64,000 nt of DNA from Pleurodeles waltl (taxonomy: Eukaryota > Chordata > Amphibia > Caudata > Salamandridae). Each line of letters opens with the position of its first letter. The stretch's first letter is position 1. The stretch is taken from NCBI RefSeq assembly GCF_031143425.1, contig NC_090437.1:848731978-848795977 (forward strand), written 5' to 3'. A model generated the notes under the pieces. The model was not told the origin of the DNA. It made no database searches and saw nothing but the letters and a program-made list of their open reading frames with translations. A program made the position numbers and the translations under genes. Positions 11,355-22,211 of this stretch are shown in pieces.

Positions 11355-14102
11355 TGTTAGAAATTGGGTCTTTGGTTGGCAGTCAGGTTATCCCTTGTCC
11401 AAGCAAGGACCCTCACTCTAGTCAGGGTAAGTCACACACAATCCAAATTATACTGTGCCCACCCTCTGGTAGCTTGGCACTGAGCAGTCAGGCTTAACTT
11501 AGAAGGCAATGTGTAAAGTATTTGTGCAATAAATCATACAATAACACAATATAGCACCACAAAAATACACCACACAGTGTTTAGAAAAATATATAATACT
11601 TATCTGGATATTTGCAGGTCAAAACGATAAAAGATGCAATAAGAAATTGTAAAGATATCACTGGAAAGTGATACAAAGTGTCTTAAGACTTTAAAAAGCA
11701 AACAAAGGGGGTCATTCTGACCCTGGCGGCCGGTGACCGCCAGGGTCACCGACCACGGGAGCACCGCCAACAGGCTGGCGGTGCTCCCTCGAGCATTCTG
11801 ACCGCGGCGGTTCAGCCGCGGTCAGAAACGGAAAGTCGGCGGTCTCCCGCCGACTTTCCGCTGCTCGGGAGAATCCTCCATGGCGGCGGAGCATGGAGAT
11901 TCTGACACCCCCTACCGCCATCCTGTTCCTGGCGGGTCTCCCGCCAGGAACAGGATGGCGGTAGGGGGTGCCGCGGGGCCCCTGGGGGCCCCTGCAGTGC
12001 CCATGCCAATGGCATGGGCACTGCAGGGGCCCCCGTAAGAGGGCCCCGCAAAGTATTTCAGTGTCTGCAAAGCAGACACTGAAATACGCGATGGGTGCCA
12101 CTGCACCCGTCGCACCCCTGCAACTCCGCCGGCTCCATTCGGAGCCGGCATCCTCGTTGCAGGGGCATTTCTGCTGGGCCAGCGGGCGCTCTTTTGGAGA
12201 GCGCCCGCCGGCCCAGCGGAAATGTAAGAATGGCCGCCGCGGTCTTTTGACCGCGGTGCGGTCATTTGTCGGCGGGACTGTGGCGGGCGGCCTCGGCCGC
12301 CCGCCACAGTCAGAATCACCCCCAAAGTCTCTTTCAAGCACAAAGTACCTGGTTGGAGTGAAAAATCTCTGCAAAGGGACGCAGAGGAGGAGATGCGTGG
12401 AAAAATGGTGTGTGCGTCGGTTTCGCCCCTTCACAAATGGACTTGCGTTGTTATTTTCCATGCGGGGAAGACGTTGCATCGATTTCCGGCGCGCAGACGG
12501 GTCTCCTCTTCGGTTTGCGGGGTTTTCAGACGCCCCAGGGTTTGTGCATGGAATCCTGGGCTTGTTGACCGGCTGCGCGTCGTTCCGGTGGGCGATGCGT
12601 GGAATTTTCTCCCTCATGGCAGGCGCTTCATCGATTTCTCTTCTGGAAGTCGGGCAGCGTTGTCCAGGCGGGCCGTGCGTTGAAGTTGCGGTCGCACCGC
12701 AGGCGCCACGTCGATCTTTTCCTTGCAAAGTCGAGCGCCGTCTTTCCGTTTCGGCGTGCAGTGAATTTTTCACCGCGGAACAAGCTGTGCATCGAGTTTT
12801 TCGCCGCACAAGGAGTCCAGTTGCAAGAGAGAAGTCTTTTTGGTCCTGAGACTTCAGGGAACAGGAGGCAAGCTCTATCCAAGCCCTTGGAGAACACTTC
12901 TGCATCAAAGCAAGAGAGTAGCAAGACAGCAGGGCAACAGCAAGGCAGCAGTCCTTTGTAGAAAGCAGTCAGGTGAGTCCTTTAGGCAACCAGGCAGTTC
13001 TTCTTGTCAGGGTGCAGGTTCTGGTTCAGGTGTCTTCTCCAGGAAGTGTCTGAGGTGGTAGGGCAGAGGCCCTGTTTTATACCCAAATGTGCCTTTGAAG
13101 TGGGGGAGACTTCAAAGAGTGGCTTAGAAGTGCACCAGGTCCCCTTTCAGTTCAATCCTGTCTGCCAGGGTCCCAGTAGGGTGTGTGGCAGTCCTTTCTG
13201 TGAGAGCAGGCCATCCACCCTCCCAGCCCAGAAAGACCCATTCAAAATGCAGATGTATGCAAGTGAGGCTGAGTACCCTGTGTTTGGGGTGTGTCTGAGT
13301 GAATGCACAAGGAGCTGTCAACTAAACCCAGCCAGATGTGGATTGTAAGGCACAGAAAGATTTAAGTGCAGAGAAATGCTCACTTTCTAGAAGTGGCATT
13401 TCTAAAATAGTAATATTAAATCCAACTTCACTAGTCAGCAGGACTTTGTATTACCATTCTGGCCATACTAAATATGACCTTCCTACTCCTTTCAGATCAG
13501 CAGCTACCACTTCAACAATGTATGAGGGCAGCCCCAATGCTAGCCTATGAAGGGAGCAGGCCTCACAGTAGTGTAAAAACGAATTTAGGAGTTTTACACT
13601 ACCAGGACATGTAAACTACACAGGTACATGTCCTGCCTTTTACCCACACAGCACCCTGCTCTAGGGGTTACCTAGGGCACACATTAGAGGTAACTTATAT
13701 GCAGAGAGAGGGGAGGTTTAGGCTTGGCAAGTACTTTTAAATGCCAAGTCAAGGTGACAGTGAAACTGCACACACAGGCCTTGCAATGGCAGGCCTGAGA
13801 CAAGGTAAAGGGGCTACTAAGGTGGGTGGCACAACCAGTGCTGCAGGCCCACTAGTAGCATTTAATCTACAGGCCCTGGGCACATATAGTGCACTCTACT
13901 AGGGACTTACAAGTAAATCAAATAGTCCAATTTGGTGTGATCCAAGGTTCCATGCTTAAAGGAAGAGAGCATATACACTTTAGCACTGGTTAGCAGTGGT
14001 AAAGTGCGCAGAGTCTAAAAACCAGCAACAATGAGGTCAGAAAAAGAGAAGGAGGAAGGCAAAAAGTCTGGGGATAACCTAGCAGAAGGGCCATTTCCAA
14101 CA
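11355..14102. mobile_element. TG...CA element with 5-bp target duplication (LTR-like, about 2.1 kb plus insert)
   Basis: The element begins TGTTAGAAATTGGG and ends CCATTTCCAACA, so the ends form an imperfect inverted repeat bounded by TG and CA. It is flanked on both sides by GGTAT (11350-11354 and 14103-14107). TG...CA plus a 5-bp duplication is the signature of retroviral-type integration, so this is best read as a very long solo LTR or an LTR-like non-autonomous element. I recognise the sequence as a family seen widely in salamander DNA, from memory. No open frame in it looks like a protein. A 617-bp hairpin MITE at 11707-12323 interrupts it. Other possible readings are a TRIM/LARD-like retroelement. 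Confidence 0.75.
11707..12323. mobile_element. GC-rich chain-of-hairpins MITE (copy 1)
   Basis: Bounded by GGGGGTCATTCTGAC and its inverse GTCAGAATCACCCCC (one mismatch), with AAA on both sides (11704-11706, 12324-12326) as a 3-bp target duplication. Nearly the whole 617 bp consists of adjacent palindromes. Examples are about 11758-11789, 11828-11860, 11909-11970, 11972-12051, 12053-12087, 12120-12160, 12167-12221 and 12278-12311. It is strikingly richer in G+C and CpG than its neighbours. The 3-bp duplication and end sequence place it with PIF/Harbinger-mobilised elements. Long open frames crossing it on both strands follow from the GC-rich palindromes and are not genes. A second copy, inverted, is at 39722-40302. 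Confidence 0.85.
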
Positions 14103-14373
14103 GGTATACTCTGTCAAAATGTGGCAGATATCCTGTGTGTTGTATTACAAGTGTCATAGAATGTTGTTCATTTGAAATACAGCAAATGGAAAATCTGTCC
14201 TATTACAGTAGGAGAACTCTATCTTCCGAGCTCTAAATACGGGCCCTAGTCTAGGCTAAGTAAATTGAGAAAGTTGAGAAGAACCAACCAGGAGATTGAA
14301 ACTAACAAAGCTCAACCATATAGCACCCCAGTAACACTTCCAGAGTTCATCCAGAATGATCATAAAACATTAA

Positions 14374-16829
14374 CCCTTTTGCTGCTAGGCCTTCCAGTGT
14401 TAAGCCTTTTTTGGCTATTTGGAGTATTATCCATGCCAAATTTGTGTCCTTTTTTTCCAACATCCTGAGGATGCTGAAGGCACCCAGGTTTTGTGGAGTC
14501 CCCGAAACAGGACCAAAAAAATTGCCAAAATACAGCTGAAATTACAGCAGAAAAAAGAGCCTGTTTTTTCCCATGCAAAAGTCATCAACAAAGGGTTTGC
14601 GGTTCTAAAACCACTGTCTACCCAGCTTTCAGGAACAGGCAGACGAGAATCAGAAAAGCACATTTTTCAACATAGTTTTGGCATTTTACTGAGAGATAGC
14701 CCATTTTTCCAATTTTCTGTGCTTTCAACCTCCTTCCAGTTAGTGGTAGAAATAGGTGTGAAACCAATGGTGGATCCCAGAAAGCAATACATTTCTACAA
14801 AGTAGACAAACTTCTGAATTCAGCAAGGGGTCATTTGTGTAGATCCTTCAAGATTTTCTTTTAAAAAGTAGCAGTTGAAATAAGCAAAATATGGAAATTG
14901 AGTTAAAACAAAACAGCCATTTGTGTCTACATTTTCACCTGTAACTTCTTCTTACTATGGCAGATTTTCAAAAGCAATATACAGTTATGTCCACTGGACC
15001 CTTCCAGTTGCAGGGATATATAGGGCTTGTAGTTCATTAAGAACCCGAGGTGCCCAATGTCAATAACTGAGCTGCACCATGCAATGTTTTTTCATTGTGA
15101 ACAGGGTATACTGTAATTCATTTGGTAAAATTTAAAAAGCGAAAAAAAGTATCAAGGAAACCTATTTATTTTGGAAATGGGCACAAGATATGGAGTTTAG
15201 AAGCAGTGGTTATTTGCACATCTCTAAATCTGGGGGTGCCCAAAGTAGCATGTGAATTAGAGGGCATTTCTCAAATGACTTCTTTCTTACACACTGTCTT
15301 ACATTTGGAAAGATCAAATGCAGAGAAAGACAATTGATAATAACACTTGCTCTACTATTCTGCATTCTTCTAAGTCTCCCGATAAAAATGGTACCCCAGC
15401 TCTGTGGGTAGACCTAGTGCCTGTGACAGGAAACAGACCAAAATGCAACGTTAACAGAGTAAATTTTTACACTAAAAACTGACTTTTTTTTGCAATGTGT
15501 CTAGCTGTGGGTTTTTGGGCCCTAGCTCAGCCAACACCTAGGAAAAACTAGCACATTTGTACATTTTTTTAAAGTAGACACCCAGGGGAATCCAGGATGG
15601 GGTGACTTGTGTGGCTCTTACCAGGTTCTGTCACTCAGCATACGTTGCAAACCTCATAATTTGTCTTAAAAAACAAATTTCCTCATATATCTGTGATGGA
15701 AAGTTCTGGAATCGGAAGGGAGCCACACATTTCCTACCACCCAGCATTTCCCTCGGTCTCCCATTAAAAATGAAATGTCACTTGTGTAGGTGGACCAAGT
15801 GCCTGCAACAGGGAAGGGCCAAAAACGTGTAGAAATTGAGGTGGAAGCAAAGCAGGTCCAAAACGGCATTTTCTATGCATTTTTAGGTTGACTCTGCTTT
15901 GTGACCCACACAAGTGGGACAGAGTATTTATCTGTACAGGTGGGGTAATGCTGGGTGGTAGGAATGTTGTGGACTCCTGAGGATTGAAGAAGTTGCCATC
16001 ACAGAAATGTAGGAAAAATGTTTCATTTTAGGCAAAGTTGAAGGTTTTCAGGGCATTTTGGGTAAGAAAATGGTGTGGGGTGCATGTGCAGCACACCACC
16101 CTGGACAGATGTTTAGCTTTCAGAAGTGTCTGGGTCTGGTAGGTTTTCCCAGATGACAGCATACCTAAGTTCAATAATTGCAGCCACTGACCTCTACAAT
16201 TGAGAAAATATTAGGATTTAGCCAAGCTCTCTTCGCCCATATGTAAAATCTAAACCCAAAGGAGTCAAATGTCCTTGTTGTTGCTTGCCATTGGGATGAT
16301 ATACTTTATTTTACCTTTCAGTTGGGGTTGGGGGGCCTAACCATGCCCATGGTGGTGGGCAGTCCCTACCCCTCTGTTGTTTCCCATGGTGTCCGGAGGG
16401 CTGTCTGCCCCCATGAGGGGTTGTTCGGGGGTAATAATACCCATCTGCCCCCCCCAAGGGGTAGAAACATTGTGGCCATTTTGGGGGGGCAGGTGACATT
16501 GCCATGCCCATTTTGGGCTGCCCCCAACTCTACAATAACAAAAATAATACTCTGTGCTGTCTTGTGGGCTTTCTGCCCCTCCTGAGGGGTGATTGTGGGT
16601 AATAAATCCCATCTGCCTCTGGGGGGAGCAGAAAGACTGTGTTCATTTGTGTTTGGGAGGGGTGGGTGCATTGGCATTACCCATTCTTAGCTATTCCCCA
16701 GCTCCTGAGGGTGTTTTGGAAGAAAGGAAGAGGGACTTCCTGTGCCATGTGCATGGACGACTGGGTTGTGTCCTATGCACATGAGCACAGGCATTGGATG
16801 GCTTCTAGCTGTCTGATGCACACAAGGGA
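14374..16829 (-). mobile_element. TTAA-flanked non-autonomous element (left copy)
   Basis: Flanked by TTAA at 14370-14373 and 16830-16833. The ends are CCCTTTTGCTGC and, inverted, TCCCTTGTGTGC. A TTAA target duplication with CCCTTTG-like termini is characteristic of piggyBac-type transposition. The body, read on the minus strand, matches the longer element at 50551-54876, including 'gggcag...' blocks near 16320-16660 and one unit of the roughly 380-bp repeat (about 15560-16060). No transposase frame is present. The piggyBac assignment is an inference from the ends. Confidence 0.6.
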
Positions 16830-16833
16830 TTAA

Positions 16834-19728
16834 ATACCAAGTTTACCTAAGCCCCTCTTATCAATCACAAGAGCCATCATTAAGCAATGATGTTATTTGT
16901 TCCAAGTTTTGTATCCATCTACTTATTTATGCACCTCTTTTCCCTGATATGCAGAGTTAGTGTTGTACTTTGAATCTTCAGATCCCAACATGGGAAGGTT
17001 AGACATGGGAGGCAGGCATCTTGTTTTCTCGGGAAGTGGAGGGGTCAATTTAAGGCTTGGATACCATTGCTTAGAGAAATGTCAATGGCTGACCCACCCA
17101 GTTAAATGTGCTTTTTTCTTTGTCACCCTGCATTCCTCATGCCAAAACAGTTGTGTCCTTCTTGATTGCCAATATGTGCTGTGCAAACTAGTCTATGCAA
17201 ATTTATTTACATTAGCCACATACCAAAAATACAAATACAACTATTTGGTTTTCTTGTTTTTACAAAAAATATTTTTTACAAAGACATTTCTATTGTGTTA
17301 TTACTGTTTCTTGATTTTTACTAAAATAAGTTAAACTTCATCATCAAATTCAAGGAGGTAGTCTGAAAGATGATCACACACTACACAAGGGATGTCTGAA
17401 AAATTGCTATCATCCACAATTGTGTCTTTTGGAGCTTTATCTTTTTTGGGTATGAAATGTTTATTCATTTTAATCATTGTTAGTCTCCATATTTTGAGGA
17501 GAGAGACTGGTCCTTCTGACCATTACTGTTAACCCAGACGCACTGAACACCCGCATCAAGGTTAGAATGGCTATATGATATTATTTATTTCCAGCTTACT
17601 GGGTTCTGTCCACTGTTCCTTTTTCCCATGCCAATAGGTAAGAAGTCCAAGTAGACTTTTGTTTGGTCATCAAAGCAGGGGTCGGTGGAACTCGCAGAAT
17701 TTGACTCCATGGAGTTTCACAGGGTTCTGTCAACAAGAAGAAATACACTCTCTCTGCTTGTGTTGCAATTCAGCACTGGGAGTGTACTGTGCTGAAAAAA
17801 AAGAACAGCACCACACAGTTCACCAGAGGGTACAGCTACTCAAGTTGATTTTGCTACCTCTCAGGTAGATTTTCTACTGGAGCGGCAGCCTTCTGACTGC
17901 AAATCGTCACAACCACCCGTGTTAAAAAAAATCTTGCCGGACCTCCTCCTAGAGATTGGAAATTATGCTTGGGCACACCAAATCTCGCCCACCAATTTAC
18001 CATTCTGAAGCCACGTACGAGAAACAATTCTGACATGTGGCAATTGCTGGAATTTGGTTGGAACTCCTTGTTACAAGAGTAATGCAGAATCACCAAAGTA
18101 GCACACATTTCAGTGGTGGAATGGAATATTTCAACCACCCCTAAACCAAACTAATCTTGTAACATCTTCTCCATTGTCACAGTTATGGAGAGTGGCTGTT
18201 TCTTAGTTGCCTACACATGTGCACGTAATGTAAGTCCTGGAATATTCATAAACAAACCACTACAAATAATGAAAGAGAATGTGATGCTGTTAGAGTTGTA
18301 GGCAGCATGTGAATGTTTACCATTGGTGGGTTTTGCTGCTGCAGTTGCCACATGCTTCCGGCCTAAAAGCTACCACCGCACTCACTAAAGCCTGAAGGTT
18401 GCACTTCAGTTCTGTTGTACCCTAGAAGTTGCAATTACTCGTCTTTAAGGTCACCCACTTTCCTGACAATCAAATTCTTGTAAATGGAGACATCCAGCGA
18501 AAAAAAAGGAAAGTGGGTAGCCTCTTTTTGTACCATAGACCCAGTATTGTGGCACTGATGTACTCTTAGGAGGGCACAACTTCTTTTTGCTGCCTTTAAT
18601 TTATGTTCACATGAAGTATAAAGCTATGGTCCAAAGTTGCCTCTTCATCTTTGACATGTGTGTCTACTGTGTGTGTGTAAAGAAGGACCAAATTGGGGAG
18701 AAAATCTTCCTCATATAGCCAAAGCCAAAAGAACTTGTGGTGGAGCTAGGCGGTTGCATTTTAATTTCTTTATGTTGGGTGCAGCAACTGAGGTATGGAT
18801 GGGTGTTGGTGTAGGTTTTGGGCTTCTCAAAAAAATTGAAGCAGGTGACATTGGAACTACATGACTCAGAGCAGGCTGGATAGAACTGATCTGCACTTCC
18901 TCTGTGTCACTCTCCCCATAAGCCATCACTGGTTCATCATCCTCACTTTCAAGACTTTCGGCAATCTTCCTCTGCCCTTGTCTCCCATGACAGGCTTCAG
19001 GTCCAATCCATGTCTTAATCATCTGATGGGGGACTAGGAGAAGATGGGAAAGTATGCTCTTCATTTTCATCAGAAGAGATGGTGAAGACAATGTGTCCAT
19101 GGGAAAAGCAGTCAAAACATATTGCTATTCTACAAGTTCAACAACGTGCTCTGCTACTACTTCTGGAAGATAGGAGTAATAGAGTCTAGTTGGCACTGGG
19201 TTTACAGGGATGATCTAGCTTACTGCTGAGACAATTTGCAATCCTACTCCCTGCTTTCAGACATAACTGCTATCACAGCAACACTCAGAGTAATCTGCTT
19301 TAGGTTTTTTAGTGGTTGTTTTATTGATAATAAAGGGGTGAAGCTCCTTCCAGGGTCTTTCTGCCCAGGAGAAGGTGCAGCTGTTATGCCACATTGCCAG
19401 AAAAAGGATGAGGACTTCATGCCAGTGGTGGCCACATATTTCTCCTTACTGTCTGCTTCTTTGGGGCTCTATTCTTTACTACTTCTATTGTTGTTCAGAA
19501 GCAGAAGCACTTATCATCAAGGTCTCTGGACTTTGGTTTCAGCAAATTCACAGACTTCTGTCCATTATGGTATCCTTTGGTATACCTCCAGGCACTAAAA
19601 ATAAGAATGATGAGAGTGAGACTTGGCAATTCTAGTCAATGCAATACAAGTCATCACCATCACCATCATCGTCATCATCAACATTATAATATTACATAAA
19701 TAAATTAAATGAATGTACAAAATACTTG
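16834..19728. other. No supportable gene; one minus-strand frame noted
   Basis: About 2.9 kb. A 134-codon minus-strand frame at 18711-19115 contains an acidic stretch (ESEDDEP) and a proline-rich stretch. I cannot match it to a family, and its surroundings are full of stops. It could be a fossil of a transposase N-terminus, but no catalytic motif was found. A (CAT)n microsatellite at 19651-19680 is listed separately. Confidence 0.5.
19651..19680. repeat. CAT trinucleotide microsatellite
   Basis: About ten imperfect CAT/CAC units in a row. Confidence 0.9.
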
Positions 19729-20243
19729 GGGACAGATTTAAGGAAAGAGTTGCTGCACCTAGTGCAGTGCCACTTTTCTTGAGGCCCTTAGTGCCCCCTA
19801 CAGCCACCATGAGTGCACCGTATCTAAGATATGGCACACCATGGCACAGGGTAGGTGGCAATAGCATCAACATTTTTGCCGCTATTGATGTACTGTTCAG
19901 GATTAGTGCCAACATGTTGGCGCTAACCCTGAACAATATACAGTGGCCCATTGAAAAAAATGGTATGCCCCCTTTTAAAGCCTGCTCTGAGCAGGCATTA
20001 AAAATTGTGGAAAAAATTATGTAAAGAAACCTTTTAGATTTATTTGTGCCATTTGATCACCCGCCCCCCCAACGCCTGTCACAGGCATAATGTGGTGCAA
20101 GGGGTTACAAAGTGGCACAATGCAAAGCATAGCACCACTTTCTAAATCTGGCACGGCAATTTTGGCCTTTTTGGGCCACATTAGTGTAAAAACAAAATTA
20201 CGATAATGTGTCCAAGGAGGCTCTGGGGTCTTAAATATGCCCC
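19729..20243. mobile_element. Non-autonomous Harbinger-like MITE (0.5 kb)
   Basis: Starts GGGACAGATTTAAG and ends CTTAAATATGCCCC, whose inverse GGGGCATATTTAAG matches the start. TTG precedes (19726-19728) and follows (20244-20246), consistent with a 3-bp duplication. The ends resemble those of the 9042-10073 element, and both contain short hairpins such as TGCCAACATG...CATGTTGGCG-like stems near 19910. No coding frame. Confidence 0.65.
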
Positions 20244-20246
20244 TTG

Positions 20247-21213
20247 GTGTCCATCTAGGACCGATGGGACTCCTACGGGAGTCAGTCAAAAATCAATTTA
20301 GTTGTTAAAAACAGCACCCACATACCTTAGACTACTACAATCAGCCACAAGCACAAATACATATAATGGAAAATATAAGAAAAAATTAAAAATGAGCAAA
20401 ATTACATTGGCTCCTAAAGGGCCATCACAAACAATGATCCTAGCAAAAGCTTTTTAAAGGGACATAGAAGAGTAGTTATCAGTCACCCACATGGCAAGCA
20501 AAGAATGAATCACAAGAAATGAAGACAAAATGCCCATATGTGACATACACACAGAAGCTCCACAAATGTTTGATCACCAATATGCCAAGCAAAGAAGGCG
20601 GCATGGGTAATAAATATTACAAGTTGAGTGTCCTTTTCAGCCACACCCCGCTTCCACCACAGCATCAATTCGGGTGTAGCCTCTATTCCCCAGAAAACTG
20701 AGCAGGCTGTATGAAAGTGAGTGCCATGGGTGCGGAGAAAGCAGGACGGATACCCCAAGCAGACATTTTATGATTGTATTTATTAGCTTACTTGTGGTTT
20801 GTTTTCAGGTTAGAAATAAATGTCTGTGGGCAATATTAACCACACTAGATTAACACATGAATATCAGGTGGTGCGACGCACAGAGAAGACAGCTAGCATC
20901 CACTAAGGTAAGCATTTGCATGATCTGATGTACATAAATCATAATGGAAAGACAACATTATAAACACCTGTAAGTTCCGTCTGGTAAGTTTGTGTCAGAG
21001 GCTTTAACATTTGCCTGTCAGGCCCAGGGGTGGCTCGTGAGACTCATATTATTCATGCCTGTTTGCTTAAAATGATGCTGGTGTACATTTTACAACCTGG
21101 TTGAGTGGAAACCGGCATTACAGGGCACGCGCATACGGGCTTTACAGGAACAAACTGAAGAGAGTCAGCGAATACTAATGTTCAGGGCAGCGGTCGAAGT
21201 GCATTAAAATTAA
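20247..21213. other. No recognisable gene
   Basis: About 1 kb with no coding frame or repeat boundary that I can define. Confidence 0.6.
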
Positions 21214-21484
21214 GCATTTGCAATGCAATGGGTGTTGGGTTTGCTCGAGTTAGAGCTACTAGCATTGTAAACTAGAGGACGCTTGCCAATGTAAATGTGC
21301 AGCGGCAGCCGCCACAAATCTCAAGGCAAGGACGGATGGGTGTGTGGATGGGGGAAATTTACAAACAAAAAAACATATTTTTTTTAATGCGCGCGATCGC
21401 GCTGTGTAAAACCCAACAAGATCATGCTGTGTAGGAAATAAAAAGAAAAAGTAGTCCAGAAACCGTGCCGAAAACATGGAGCCT
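21214..21484 (+). repeat. Interspersed repeat, duplicated unit 1
   Basis: Begins GCATTTGCAATGCAATGGG and later reads GCTCGAGTTAGAGCTACTAG; it contains a CG-rich palindrome GCGCGATCGCGC and ends ...GGAGCCTC. Its second part (from AACTAGAGGACGC) recurs at 22012-22211, about 0.74 kb downstream in the same orientation. Fragments related to its first part occur in inverse orientation at 5540 and 55332. It is probably a SINE or small non-autonomous element. Confidence 0.65.
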
Positions 21485-22011
21485 CAATTAGATTAGATTA
21501 GCTCAATTAGTAGATTCTCACTTTTTGCTGGACCTGGAGTTAGCGACACTAGTATAATAGTTAAAAACAGTAGCTCAGGTCAGGAAGGAGACGCATACGT
21601 TGAAGGTTTTGCACTCACCAGTGGTGTGACTTGGGAATGACAACAGTAGTTCTCCCTCAAACACATGTGGTCTTATTTTCCTATGTAAACAGAGCTGGGT
21701 GAGAACATGTACTTAATTAATTCACAAACGTCATTGTTCACGCAAGGCAACAGGTAAGAAGTTTTAAAATAAATGATAAGTGGTTTTCCCTTTTTGGTCG
21801 TCTCCAAAGCTTTCTCAGTTGCCACCTGACTTGGGACTCATCAGGGTAACACAAGAGACTGGATTAATTGAGAGCAGGAAACATCTTAGAGAACACAGTA
21901 TGTAGAAAGCTGAGGAGTACAACGACCGCCCTCTTGGAATTTGGAAGAATTCTTGGAAAGCCTGTGCCCATGAATAACTGGAGGTGCCCGTAACCCGCCA
22001 AATAGATTAGA

Positions 22012-22211
22012 AACTAGAGGACGCGTGGCAATGCATACGTGCTGCAGCGGCTGCCGCAAACCTTGAGGGGGGCAAGGGTGTGGATGGGGACAGGGGAAAT
22101 TTACAAAAAAATATATTTTTTAAAACGAGCGCTCTGCGTAAAACCCAGTGAAATCACGCTGTGTAGGAAAGAAAAAGTAGTCCAGAAACCATGTGGAAAA
22201 CAAGGAGCCTC
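22012..22211 (+). repeat. Interspersed repeat, duplicated unit 2
   Basis: Second copy of the 21260-21484 block. It shares AACTAGAGGACGC, GGGGAAATTTACAAA, GTGTAGGAAA and AGTAGTCCAGAAACC in the same order, with substitutions and small gaps. The CG-rich palindrome of unit 1 is eroded here. Confidence 0.75.

Noticed and set aside
11712..12908. 398-codon minus-strand and 293-codon plus-strand open frames
   Set aside because: They cross a GC-rich palindromic MITE and the flanking LTR-like element. The composition is arginine/proline-rich, as expected from GC-rich DNA, with no domain.
16311..16677. Overlapping frames on both strands, glycine/proline-rich
   Set aside because: They arise from CCCC/GGGG-rich repeat blocks of the left TTAA-type element.
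18711..19115. Possible transposase N-terminus on the minus strand
   Set aside because: The acidic segment is suggestive but no catalytic or DNA-binding motif was found, and surrounding frames are full of stops.
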